A DNA stretch of 64,000 nt from Sinonovacula constricta (taxonomy: Eukaryota; Mollusca; Bivalvia; Cardiida; Solecurtidae). The stretch is taken from positions 27,918,327 through 27,982,326 of the forward strand of contig CM017558.1 in the NCBI GenBank assembly GCA_007844125.1. Direction: 5' to 3'. A program made the translations under genes and the position numbers. This document shows, in pieces, positions 11,799-23,700 of this stretch (position 1 is its first letter; every line of letters starts with the position of its first letter). The notes beneath the pieces are model-generated. The model was not told where the DNA came from and did no database searches. It saw nothing but the letters and a program-made list of their open reading frames with translations.

Positions 11799-14700
11799 GT
11801 AAGGGGACTTTTTGAGGATTTGCAAGCAAACTGTCAATATCTTGTCTGTTTGTGTATTAGGTTTATTGTCCCACCAACAGTGTTGGTTATCTGGAGACAG
11901 TGTCCACTTGAAGCAAATATATTGCTGCCTTCACTGTGTATAGCAAACCGTGAACACCTGGCATAAATATTAACTATCACATTTTTGTGCTTGCAGAAAT
12001 AGATTATTTTGTACTGGTTTAATGTTAGTTTTCATATTATTTATTTAAGAAATGTCAATAGTCAAACAAATTACAGACGACTATCATTTTTATAACTTTG
12101 GTATGTCGCGGCCCAAGACATACTGACTGGCAGCCCATTATTTCATTATTCCAAAATAATTCCAAACAGTTTAAAATAATGTATTGTTTAAAAGTAATCA
12201 AAGACAACTTATATGTAGGTGCTTTAATAATGGTTAAATAAATGAAATATGTGAAAAAGGAAGGAAACACAAAGATGCAATTTGGCAAAAGCAAAACATT
12301 CTTGGTTCATGTATGAACTTTATACAGGACCTTTTGTTTATCTGTCTAATACTGTAATGGCAGTGTCACTGAGCCTTTTTATATGCATTTGTAATATAGT
12401 TCAGGACCCATAGTGAACGGCACAATGTTTATATTAAAAAGTTGGCATACTCACTATTATAACATATGTCTTTTACTAGTTTCGAATCGTTGCTTATCAG
12501 TTTTATTTTAAGTCTGGCACAGGGAGGGGTCAGAAGATGTTGTTTTGATCAGTCTTCTGTTTGTTGTACTTCTTGTTTTGTACTGATTACATGTTTCACT
12601 TTTATTAGTGTGAGTTTAAATTTCACTTCTGTATTTTACTTAATAAAAGGAATAATAATATTTTAAGAATTACAGAAAATGCAGCTTAAAGAACAATCCA
12701 ATAAATTGGATAATATTAATGGTTACTAAAACAGCAACTATTAGCTTTTTATTGATCGGTTGTGTTTTATATAGTCAAATTCATGTTATAACTGGCTGTA
12801 TTTTCAAAAAGCAAGTTAATAAATTATTATGTTATGTTCAAGATTTTCTGAAATTTCACAACATTAATATATTAAAAGTAAAAATTGGCAGAATAGCTTT
12901 AAGAAACAACTTAAGTTCCAGATAACTGAATTGTTAAATGTGCCATGTTGATGTTTGTTGATGAATGTTGTTTTAAAATATTATGTCTAATGAAATTGTT
13001 CCTTTCCTTTTATGTACAGCAAGCTCAAAATGATGTAAAAATTGACAAAAAAATGAATGATTACAATATTCAAATGTTACGTTAATATTTTTTTATCTTC
13101 CACTCTGATAATTCTTTAATGTTATCAAATTTGTTGGTTGTTCTTGCATATTAAAACATGTGTGCATCAATATTTTTGGACAATTTATATTTTAAATCGA
13201 CTTGGGAAGAATTTGCCAATCTGTTTTTAAAACTTCGTTCTAAAAACCAGCAGGATAAGTTAATGTTCTCCAAAATAGTGTGTTCTCTTACGGTTGTGAG
13301 AATCAAGTGTTGCAACACCTTTAATTTAGATTCAGCCCTTTTAAAACAGCACATCTATTTGACACATGCATACATAGGTCATGTGTATATGCCAGTCATA
13401 AACAATACACTGATGGGCTTTTAATTGATGCAATAATTGAAATACATCTGAAGTGCACCTCATGCAGTTCTAATTGTCATATACCTTCTCCAAACTCGGA
13501 CCAAGTTAAGAAACTTTAGGTATAATATACATTAAACAAAGATCAAATGATGGTGGATATGTTGTTTTATTAATATGTATTATGTATGTTGAGTATTGTT
13601 GGAAGATGCATACTGTCTTTTTGTTATATACAATCTGTAATGAGCATTATTGAAAATATACAATCATACTCCTTTAATTTGAAGACATTTTCCCTACAAT
13701 ATGATTGTGTTAGCAATGTTAAATTATTGGCATGTTTATTTTTACAGTAATTCAGAACAAGCCTTCCTTTTTTATAATCATAGAAACTGGAGATGGCATC
13801 AATTACAAGATCTTACATTACAAGATTTTAGAACTGTTTTAGGTTCTTGGTGGATATGGTCATTTTACTTTTACAGATATTATTTGCTCTCGTTATTATT
13901 CTTAAGAAACTTCCTTTATGCAGTTAGTAAAATGATGGCAGTTGATTTCTATAGTATTTAGTTGACATAAATGAATGTAAGGAAAAAGGCCACATTTATT
14001 AAATAAATAATATGTTTGGCCTTTTTCAAACAACACGTCTTTAAGGTGCACATTTTTTACCTATAATTATATTACTATATATTAAAATGTATGATCATTG
14101 CTTCCCAACTGAACTCTGGTAAACTGTTATTTTGTTTAAAGTACACTAGGACAATTTTTTCGCCATTTGCTCACTTTTTTGTCATACATAAAAGTGATGC
14201 CATCCGTAGGTGAGACAAATTTATTTTATTACATACAATGTAAATACAACATAACTGTTTTTACAGGTTAATCTTCATACAAGTTTTGTACTGCAATATA
14301 TATATAATTAGATATAAAGTAATTTCTATATGGCTTTCCCTGAATTTGAGCTATCAGGAAAATGTTTAACCATTGTTAATTCTGATGTTGGATAATCATG
14401 ATTTTGTGATTTAAATCATTTCTTTTCTTTCAAAGTCACTAATGCATTAACATCAGCCTGCAGAAAGAAAAATGTCCTTAAAATAGTGAAAATTAAGTAA
14501 GAACACCCAGAAAAACATGTGAGCAAAATGATTTATGACGCGGGCTTGTACTTTAAAAATATCTTCATTTTCTTAAATACAAGAATCCGAACAAAACGTT
14601 GATAAAAATTGACAGTAAGATTTATAGGTTCTTTTCAAAAGAAGATGGTGTGCTGATTCTATTGTTACAACCATTTTATACCGGTTTTTGTAAAAGAAAA

Positions 14701-14870
14701 AAGATTTTAAAAAAGGTGCATATCTTTGTTTAAACAAACATACATGAATATTAAATATAAAAAAGATTAAATGTCTCTCCATCTTGTTTGTTCTTTCACC
14801 CCCCCTCTCTCTCACTATCTGTATAAACATACATGAAATAAAACTAATATATTAACTATTTACACTTTTA
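11799..14870. other. Intergenic stretch between the two convergent genes, no supported gene
   Basis: AT-rich, with a diverged direct repeat of about 75 bp (11225-11300 and 11990-12060, sharing TTAGTTTTCATATT and TATTTAAGAAATGTCA). Short open frames such as 12466-12666 and 13158-13424 have no recognisable domain and no consistent splice context. Confidence 0.4.
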
Positions 14871-14871
14871 A

Positions 14872-14960
14872 AAGTGGTATTCAGCAGTGTGCCAATATAA
14901 AATACATGTAACAAAATATTACTCCTGATTTAATGTGATTGCAAGGTATATAGGCTTATT
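14872..14960 (+). mobile_element. Partial MITE end, AGTGGTATT family
   Basis: AGTGGTATTCAGCAGTGTGCC followed by AATATAAAAT resembles the right end of the MITE at 2141-2532 (GGTGGTATCGGACATTTTGCC, AATATATT). I cannot find the opposite end, so this is a half element or a chance resemblance. Confidence 0.35.
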
Positions 14961-15479
14961 TTCTGAATTCAAAGAACCGGCTAATTTGATTTTGAACAAT
15001 ATCTTAATTGTAGGACATTACAAATTGCAAAATAAATCACAATAAAAACAGCATCTTCCTCATCCTACAAAAAATGTCGAAGACATCCTCTTCAAGCCAA
15101 TGCTCCGATATGTTTGAATTTCTGTCATCGCCACTTTGGCTAAAAAATATTTGATAATAAAAATGTATTATTGCTTTCAAAAATAAAAACCCATCATATT
15201 TTTTAAGTTTTCTTTATCATGCTATGAGTCATGGTAGAAAAGAATATCCAAAATTAGTACCAACACTTTTCATCATCGACCAAGGCGTCAATGGCAAGTT
15301 AATTTAGTTTTTGTACTCTTAATCTAATTGTAAAAGAGTTGGTTTATTTTGAGTGCTACAAAGTAAACAGAATAAAGAAACATAACTGTGTGAGGTTCTT
15401 AATGATATTGCCTAATACTTATCAAAGTAGGTACTTTAGAACATAACATTCGTTTTTTGTTGTTTTTTTTGTTTGTTTT

Positions 15480-15653
15480 TGAGATACATGGCAGCGACCA
15501 ATTATGACCATTATAGCGACGTCCAGCCATTTTTAGTGGTCAGGTGGAAGACGTTCCTACATTTAAGTCCTTCACCCGAAAGGGACTCGAACCCACGTTG
15601 TGAGAGGCTAAGCGGTCAGAGAAGTTACAAGTCAGTGACAACCACTACACCAT
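15480..15653 (-). mobile_element. tRNA-headed SINE
   Basis: On the minus strand a degraded head ends in the B-box-like GGGTTCGAGTCCC and is followed by a body with CTGGACGTCGCTATAATG and GGTCATAATTGGTCGCTGC. The same body is found at 17486-17738 (+) and, in part, at 31531-31759 (-). Confidence 0.75.
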
Positions 15654-15701
15654 ATTTGAAGCAGATATAAATTTGAATGTTTATTTAAAAAGGAAAATGA
15701 C

Positions 15702-17301
15702 CTACGCTGTAGAAATATCAAAGTCTGTAGGCTGGAAGGTAGGGTCATCAGGATCGTAGTCAGGGTTCAACAAGAACCCTGTAAGTTAATAAGTTGCAAA
15801 ATATTACAACTGTTTGTATTCAAGTGTGTGTTGCTTAGAACAATTACCTTAACAAATGTTTATTTGAAAAATAATGTAAAAAAACATTTTTAAATAACAT
15901 AATAAACATGGTACCACATAAAACAGCTGGGGGACTAGATGGATAAGATTTTTCACATGAGTCACATGACAGCAGTCAGATGACCTTTGGCCTAATATCA
16001 GACCTACCAAATAGCTAGGGTCTTATGTCACAGAAAATATCAAGAAAAACAATGCTGGTGATTAGCATGTTTACGTTAAAGTTGTCACAACTGAAAGCTA
16101 TGTGTGAGCTCTAAAAAATTGTATCATATAAAATGATTTATACCTTCCAATCTTCTTCCTGCCTCTGACAGGAGTTGTAAGATAAGCAGCTCTGAAACAA
16201 ATAAATTATCAACCATTACAAAAGCAAACATGAGTAGCATTTTTTCGACAAGAGAGTAATACTGTACCTTTTAAATGACAAGGTCATCAAAATCATCCTA
16301 AAGGAACAGAGAACAGTGATTTTGTAAAAGCAGTCCAAAACTGAACCATAAACTGACACAAATGAAGATGTTATATCTAAGACTATGACATGGTAGTGGC
16401 ATTCTGACAGGAAATGGAAGCACAATATACTGTTTAACTTATGATTCCATGCACAACTTGACTGAACAATAAATATTACTCTTAGATTAAAAAAATGCTT
16501 GAATTTGAACTTTAGCTCTCATTAATTTGGGGCACGGTCTTGTCATATTTATTATATAAAGTACCATATTTTTGCATCTTTTGGCTGCATCATAAATAAA
16601 TAAAATACACTTCTTCTAAAATAAAGTTGTCTCCTTTGCATCTGATAATGTCAGTATAACAATAAAGGTTTTTACTCACCTTTTGGTTTCCACTGGTGTG
16701 TCATCCTCGATTTTTTTTGTGAGCAAAAGGGCCAAGGGTGGAATGTACAATTCCCGATGGGCCTGGTGTTGGCAAATCTTGGAAACTGCAATACCAGGTA
16801 AATGCTTACATAAAGTATAAAATGAGTGGCAGAATAACAGTGAAAATTTCTTTAATTTTATCATCTTAAAAAACAGAAAAAATGAAACATAAAATGAGAT
16901 CATTCAACTTAATATGATGTGGCAGTAGTTTTATCAATAAATTCATCAGATATGGGCAATAAAACTATAGCAGGACAGTGTGAAATGGTTTATGATAGTA
17001 TCAGGTAAATGAACAGAGTTTAATATAAATACCATTATTTGGAATTGAAAAAACAACCACAGGAAAAAAACAGGCATACAACATCATGACAGTTGGGAAG
17101 TAAATTATTGTCTGTTAAAAGTTACTAATGATTGATCTTATTCACATAATATCCTGCTTGCCATGTGTATGCAGGCCTCCTGTGACATTGTTGTCAATAA
17201 AAACATAATATATACCATGATAAAGCTTTTCTCATAGCTGCATTATCCCCACTGCCTTCTGACACTGATGGTATACCAATATCTGATAAGGGTTGGATAT
17301 C
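15702..17301 (-). pseudogene. Unrecognised minus-strand gene, four visible exons, frame uncertain
   Basis: Four exon-like blocks with good borders are read on the minus strand: 17301-17216 (begins DIQPLSDIGIPSVSEGSG), 16785-16680 (LPTPGPSGIVHS, then KKIEDDTPVETK), 16191-16144 (TTPVRGRKKIG or LLSEAGRRL) and 15778-15702 (FLLNPDYDPDDPTFQP, ending FDISTA and TAG). Acceptors are pyrimidine-rich and donors include GTGAGT. The second exon is coding-like in two frames that join across a run of eight A (16711-16718), so one base too many breaks the frame. A second phase mismatch occurs before the last exon. This is either a recent pseudogene or an intact gene with homopolymer errors in the assembly. 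I do not recognise the family. It converges on the P2RX7-like gene and begins beside the opposite inverted repeat. Confidence 0.45.
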
Positions 17302-17394
17302 CTAGTGTGGAGGAATAATGCCCGAAAGTGTCACTAAGGCATGTTGTTTCAGGAAACTGGAATTATATATAGTATGTATTGTTTAAGAACACTA

Positions 17395-17880
17395 TTTATA
17401 GAATGGAATTACACGGACTTCGGTGGTCATCATAAAAGTACAATTAGAGATGCAAAGGCGTATTGTTTTGTTTATATAGGTGTTTTTGGGGCACCCGTGG
17501 TGCCGTGATAGAGTCGTCAATTTGTAACTCCTCTGATTGCTTAGCCTCCCACTGCATGGGTTCGAGTCCCATTTGGGGCGAAGGACTTTATGTGGGAAGT
17601 TTATCTAGCTGACATGCAATGCGGTGGTGGTTCTACCTAGATATTTGTCAGGGGTCTTTCTCCACCAAAACTGCTGGACGTCATTATAATGACCATAATT
17701 GGTCGCTGCAAATGTATCTCAAAAACAAAACAAAAACAATATAGATGTTTCAAACCCTTTTTCAATCCCTTTCCATAAAATACAAGTAGAGTTTGTGAAC
17801 TCTGTGACCGATTAAATATCAGAATGAGCCACTATGACCATGTATTGTGAATTCTACTAATGATGTTATCTTATCAAACA
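17395..17880 (-). repeat. Right terminal inverted repeat, split by a SINE
   Basis: The reverse complement of 17395-17485 plus 17740-17830 matches 8640-8800, with the same order of blocks. A SINE sits between the halves. Outside 17830 the match to the left arm (8469-8640) becomes too weak to follow by eye, so the outer boundary on this side is not defined. Confidence 0.6.
17486..17738 (+). mobile_element. tRNA-headed SINE with target duplication
   Basis: The head GGGGCACCCGTGGTGCCGTG leads to a B box GGGTTCGAGTCCC, and the body ends with an A-rich CAAAAACAAAACAAAAAC tail. It is flanked by ATATAGGTGTTT (17474-17485) and ATATAGATGTTT (17739-17750), a 12-bp duplication with one change. It inserted into the right inverted repeat. 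Confidence 0.85.
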
Positions 17881-18842
17881 ACTACATTACATTCATATGT
17901 AGCTGAGTATATTTATATGCGAAAAAGAACAGTGTCTTTTTAAATTATTGATATAAATATATTAGTGATTTACATGACTGGGCAGTATTCAGAAGTGCAT
18001 GGATTCTTCTAACAAGCCTACTTACTCAATGTTAGCTTAGTCACGTAAAGTTAACCTTTTCTGTCGATCTATTTATTCAAAAGTAGATCTCCAACAATCG
18101 ATCTGTAGGAATTTTAACTAGCCAGCATGTGACCGTCGATGGCGAGTGGCGTATCCAAATGTCTTAATGTTTAAATTTATATCTATCCATACACGTTTTC
18201 TACAAGGCAGTGTACGCCAAGATAACACCGGAGATTTAATTTCGTTTCTGTTTACAATGTATTTACAATACCCGTACAAACACAGATCGACTTTACACTT
18301 ACCAGTTGATCAATGCTGCAGCGACTTCCGCATCCGTTGTTGCACTGATAACGACTTGATGGCATTCCATCTGTCAATTTATTCTCCCAGATTAACTTAT
18401 TTAAATGAAACCACTATTGTCTTATTGCAGTTAATCTCTTCTTTTCACTTTCGGTTTTCTTTTAACGAACCATGTTTACAAACTGCGCAGGCGTCAAAAG
18501 GGAGTTGGGGTTCCCAGACAAAAAAGCTCGCGCTAAATATAGAAGACCCGGCCGAAAATGCGTTACTAACGCTTTCGCTGTATCGGTGAGTAAAAACATC
18601 AGTATCAACAATTACGAGGCATTTTTCTAGTTAAATTTATTATCAGTAATCTGATATCAATGCAAGCTTTCATTAAAATACAAAAGAAAGGGAATTTGAA
18701 GACTTTTTTTCCAAAAAAGTCGTTTTTACCGATATAGGAAAGAGTCGCTTTAATAACCAGGATGGGGATCACCTGGATGTAGGTCACCAATAAACAAAAT
18801 TTATCAGTATCTTTTCATTAAACAATCATTATTTTACCTGCA
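17881..18842. other. Right part of the insertion upstream of copy B, CpG-rich patch at 18480-18590
   Basis: Mostly AT-rich. The patch at 18480-18590 has several CpG (GCGCAGGCG, GCTCGCGC, CCCGGCCG) and ends in GTGAGTAAAA, so it may be an unrelated 5' exon or promoter. The 147-codon frame over it has no recognisable domain. Confidence 0.35.
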
Positions 18843-19225
18843 TGAGAGAAATAAATTGGTCCAATCGGATACAACCTTTGAAACGAGAACGAGAAATGGT
18901 TAAGAAGCACTTTTAATGCTAAAGGTTGACAGAAAGTGTAACCTTTCTACTTCTTTATACTGATAATAACAAACAAACAAAGCCTGCATAGTCGACAAAA
19001 CTGCACGTAACTGTCGATATGAGGTATGATCATGTATTTAACAATTCAATGCCGGTGTTGACCCAATACCTGTTGGGTGATTAATCCAATTTAATGTTTT
19101 ATCGATCCGACCAACACGAACCTGACCTACAAGATTTAAGGGGAGGTAATCGTGTATATCCGGAAATAGGAAGTAATTTTAACGCATTGGAGGTAACTAT
19201 CATTTAAATCGCGTCGAGAAAACAG
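18843..19225 (+). promoter_or_regulatory. Promoter and 5' untranslated exon region of HSPA12-like copy B
   Basis: This block is conserved with C 53175-52780 (reversed), including AATAAATTGGTC, GGTTAAGAAGCACTTTTAATGC, CATACTGATAATAACAAACA (nearly) and GGAGGTAACTATC. It ends in GAGAAAACAG|GT in both copies, a shared splice donor that leads to the short exon with the start codon. The transcription start itself cannot be placed. I see no convincing heat shock element (alternating nGAAn and nTTCn). Confidence 0.6.
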
Positions 19226-20227
19226 GTAGTTTTATTAATTTTATTTTGGCTTTGTATTGTTTGGATTGTTCTGAAGTTATAGTATTTTCACTCCTCATTT
19301 TGATGTTTGATTCCATGCCTTCTTTGTAATATAGCCGATATTTCTTGTTATTTTGGAGCCAAAAACAGTGTTGAACGTGTTCACATGCTTTTAATATTAC
19401 TTGTTAGTTTAATTGCAATTATCTTGGTGCTTTTATGTTGCTGCTGATGTTCATCTTATTGTTTGCTTAAACGTTCTGTCTCCTGTTTAAATTAAATAAA
19501 TCATTCTTGATCAGTTTTTATAATATTTCTACTTTTACTTTCGTTTTTGGAAAAACCCACATAATGTTTGCTACTTGGTTTCTATCTATTAGAGGGTTTA
19601 ATCTTTTCTTGAAAACAGAAATAGCTTTCACCAAACGATGTCGGTTTGTATAGACGTAAATGATTGATGTAAGAGAAGGAAATTTTGCTTTTAAATAAAA
19701 GCATGAATTGATATAACAACTTAAAATATATGTAACATATCATAAATCGTAAATTTGTTTGGCTGTCATTGTAGTAGTTTGGTACATGACACCAGAGATA
19801 GGTTTTCACTCTAAACTTATACAGATGCAAAGTGAACAATTTGCAACCACTTACCAACACACCTGTTAGTTGGAGGATGTTTTTGCGGAGCACCTGTCAA
19901 CCCAGTGTGTAAAAACATAAGTTTAAAATGCTACAGTTATCGGTATTTCATTTTACCGCTAGCTTAAAGAAATGTTTTGTAATTCATACATGGTAAATTA
20001 ACATAATTTGCTTCATATTTCTGACCTAGTTATGCAACTGCCCTCACAGAGCGTCTAGGTCACATTTTTGCATAGGTTGATTTCACATAAAACCACATTA
20101 TAAGTACGTAACTTATTGCGTCATTATGTAGTCAATCAACGTAGTATGGTTTGACTGGTGTGTACAATTGCATACATAACCACATAACCGCATGCGAACA
20201 TCAAAGAAATACAAGTTTGAATATCTA

Positions 20228-20497
20228 AAGCCAGAGATGGATCCGGGGGTTGGAGGGGTCGATTCCCCCCCCCCCCCCCCCACCAACCAGGTAAAAGTGT
20301 AGAGTTGTGAAAACACATACATGTAAGCTTAAAAAAAACTAAGCTTTTAAAGTAGCGCATGTGTCTTTTGACGGCTTAGGTCAAAGTAAGAGCCCTTTGT
20401 TGTGTGTATATATATAATATTTACTGCGACAAAGTTGAATGGATGCTGATTCATACTCCACCCCCAAAGTTTCTGGATCCGCCCCTGGCTAAAGCGG
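20228..20497. mobile_element. MITE-like element with GCCAGNGNNGGATCC ends
   Basis: The left end GCCAGAGATGGATCCGGGGG and the reverse complement of the right end, GCCAGGGGCGGATCCAGAAA, form imperfect inverted repeats about 265 bp apart. A C17 run lies inside. A truncated equivalent is present in copy C near 51813-51870 at the matching place in intron 1, so the insertion preceded the B-C duplication. Confidence 0.6.
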
Positions 20498-20724
20498 CTA
20501 AATAATAACGCTTCTGATTCTCCCACCCCGGAGACAACATGATATTTTCAGGGATAGCATATTAAATCAAAGATTACATTTTATTCCATAATTTATGGAG
20601 GTCAAGCAAAGTTTTCCTTTTGTAAACAATGAATAGTTTGGCTTGTGCAAATTTGACCAACTGTGGCCAATTACATAGGTGAAAATAAAATGTTTGCAAT
20701 ATTCTCTTTTCTTTTATTTCAGCG

Positions 20725-23700
20725 ATGGCACAGCAGGTATGACATGTTTTATTTCATTATCTTACCTACACGTTTATTTTATAGCATATATTTTATCATT
20801 TTATAATTATGCATGTAATGTTCCATGATGTCAAATTTCTTGTTCATTGTTCCGCTGTTCATTTGTTTTTTCTTTATCTGTATGGTTCAACTGTTTAATA
20901 AAAAACTGTTTGAAAAGTTTTAAATTCTGCTTTTGCAAACTGACACAAATATTTACTGACGAAACAAATGGTATAAAGCACATCGATCAATACACAAAGG
21001 TCCAGTCAGTTTGAAGACTTAACATCAAAGTTATTGCGGCAGAAAATGTTTTAGTGTAATGTGAAGGTACCAACCCCTTTCTTAAAATGTAAAGAAACAG
21101 CACATGCCTCTTTGAGATATTTAAGATTAAACTATGAGACTTCGACCGACTCTTCCTTGTTGTTGAACTTCACGCGAATGATTGATATTCTTTTGTAGTT
21201 ATACATATTTAATTGGGACATAATGATAGGAATATTTAGTATTTTTATAAGATGTTTTTCTTTATATAATCTCATCGTAATCAGTAACTGTTACGAAACA
21301 GTGTTTCAAATAAACACGAACATGGCTCCAATAACCTCGATTGTACAGAAATTCAAAATAATTTGTTCCGAGACAAGGAGCCAAGCATGATGTTGTCAGC
21401 AAATGACTGACAAAAATATCGCAGTTTTATGCTCTTACTGGTTGCAACGCCTTATCTTTTAAGCAATAGAAAAATGTAGTATTTAGCCTTTGAGTTAAGA
21501 AATACATGAAAATTTTTAACATTGACAAAAGACATGTTTATATTCGAATAAGAAAATATGATCGCAGCAAACAAAAATACTGTTGATTATGATGGAAGAT
21601 TGCACTTAAACAGCTAGGACTGTTGGCGTGTCAAAACTAACAACCAGCTTTACCTATAGGTTAGCTAATTTACATATGCATATTACCACCTACATATATC
21701 GCCTCAATTCGTTATTGCTTTACAATAAGCTTGAGGGTCATAAATCTTGACCTCATAACAGAGGATACCTTTTCCACAGCAGTCTTAATCGGATACTGAC
21801 ATTCATGAAATGGTTGAAACTCGTTTCTGGTGAACAAACTTCCACAGTTATAAAAAACTTTGATATAATTGAACTTTACATGGAAATGCATGATTGGACA
21901 CGACATTATTGACATCCAATGCTTATTGAAAATCCTAAGTGTTTATGTCAATCAACTAATCAGTTTGCTTTTAATCAGAAATACCTTCATAACTATAATA
22001 AGACATCAAATATCGCCTCTTAAAGCTCATCGGTGAAAAATTAACAGAGGTCATAAGATGGTTTCTTTAGTTCTTTTAATGATAATTCAATGTTTAAGTC
22101 CCCTAAACGTAAAGTAACGTGAATGTGCGTGCGTGAATATGCGCGAGTGTTTGTGCGTATGTGTTTGCGCGAGTGTGTGTGTGTGTGCGAGTGTGATTGT
22201 ATAAGTGAGTGTATGCATACGTGACCTCGCTCGAAAAATAAAGGCCCGGAAGTAAGGATTTCATCTTTTTTCGTTAATGGTGAAGAATGAAGATACTATT
22301 GGATTCGTTTTAACTTTTTAAATATATGCACCAAATGAGCATGTAGGTTAATACGCAACATTTTGCTATACGGGAGGTGGTGATTTTATATGATTTGGAA
22401 GCAACAATCCTTTCAGTAGGATAAAGAAATATATTGTACATAAAATATTTATTGTATATATTGTATATGAAATCTAAATTATTCAATTAAAAGCTAGAGA
22501 AATTAAAAGACGCTGGTTTCGGAATCGGAGGCAAGACTTGAAATACAAATTGCTATAAACGAACTGTTGTTGTCTCTTTCTACTGCGTTGAAATTGAATA
22601 CATTTCAGATTCAAACCAACATATGCAAGTTTGCAAGCTTAAATTTGTTTGAATTTAAAAGAAGGTTAAATGTACAGACATAACGCGACTCTGATTTATT
22701 AGTCTTTTTTTGCAGGAATGTCGTATTGTGTGACTGCGAAGATTCAAATAAAACCATAGTAATTATTCCCTTAGAAAAACGGCTTCATTTTAATTAATTA
22801 AGTTAATCTAGGCTAGAGTTAGGACGTTATGTTGTTTCTTTTGATGTATCTAAAAGATATACACCTTATTTGTATGACAGCAAAATTTATTTATTTTTTA
22901 GCTATCGTTTGATACTTTTGCAAACAGATGTCGGAAAATAGCCCTTAATTAGTATGACGCAAATTTTGTCAATATCATTTTAACAAGTTCTTTACTTTTA
23001 TCATAAAAATAATTTAAAGTTGCTGGTCTTCTCATAAAGTTTATATAAGTAATTCTTACTGTGCAACATAATAATGTATTAGTTATACAATGCTAGCATG
23101 TTGTTGAATGAGAAGATTTTAAACACAATCCAACAAAATCCATAATATGGTTACAGGATACAGATATCAAATGCCTACCCTCTACAAAATATGGGCTCAT
23201 TTGACGTACATCATTTGAAATAGTATCCGAAACTATAAACAACCTGTTCATTTGTTTTCACTTTTAACATAAATAGTATAAGTATTACATTTTCTTATTA
23301 GTAGATCTTAACCGTATATTTAGTTCAAATGACTTATTATAAAAGCAAAATGTGAAACTTGTAGACGGATTTGAATTGGCCTTTTTCGGTGTGTTGTTTT
23401 TAGTTTGAAAAGGATTTTTAAAAGAAGCGGAATGTGCTTAAATGTGCTTCATCTCGAGAATGTTTTACATTTTTATTTCAATAAAGGCTTCGTAATTTGA
23501 TAATAAAATGTTCTTACAAAGATTAAAACAAAACAACAACATATTAAAGGAATACTTATAGTAGCATTCTTAAGGAAGAACCGAAACATGTTCAGTATCC
23601 AGCCCTGTGTTAAATGTGTTAAATGTGCTTTTCCAAACATTAACTCCTAGATATCTTCAATTTGAATTTACCTACGGGACAAAAAATATGTTTCAGAAGA

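Noticed and set aside
18146..18589. 147-codon open frame (+)
   Set aside because: No recognisable domain, scattered Cys and Leu composition typical of chance frames; the ATG is in AT-rich sequence and the 3' end overlaps a possible splice donor. Kept only as a CpG-rich patch.
18860..18960. Heat shock elements in the copy B promoter
   Set aside because: GAA triplets occur (GAAACGAGAACGAGAAA) but not as alternating inverted nGAAn units at 5-bp spacing.
23607..23687. Upstream extension of the IDFGTT exon from the ATGs at 23607 or 23662
   Set aside because: Not conserved in copy C, where a TTACAG acceptor directly precedes KKQGKRL; the 14-nt MAQQ exon explains the start in both copies.
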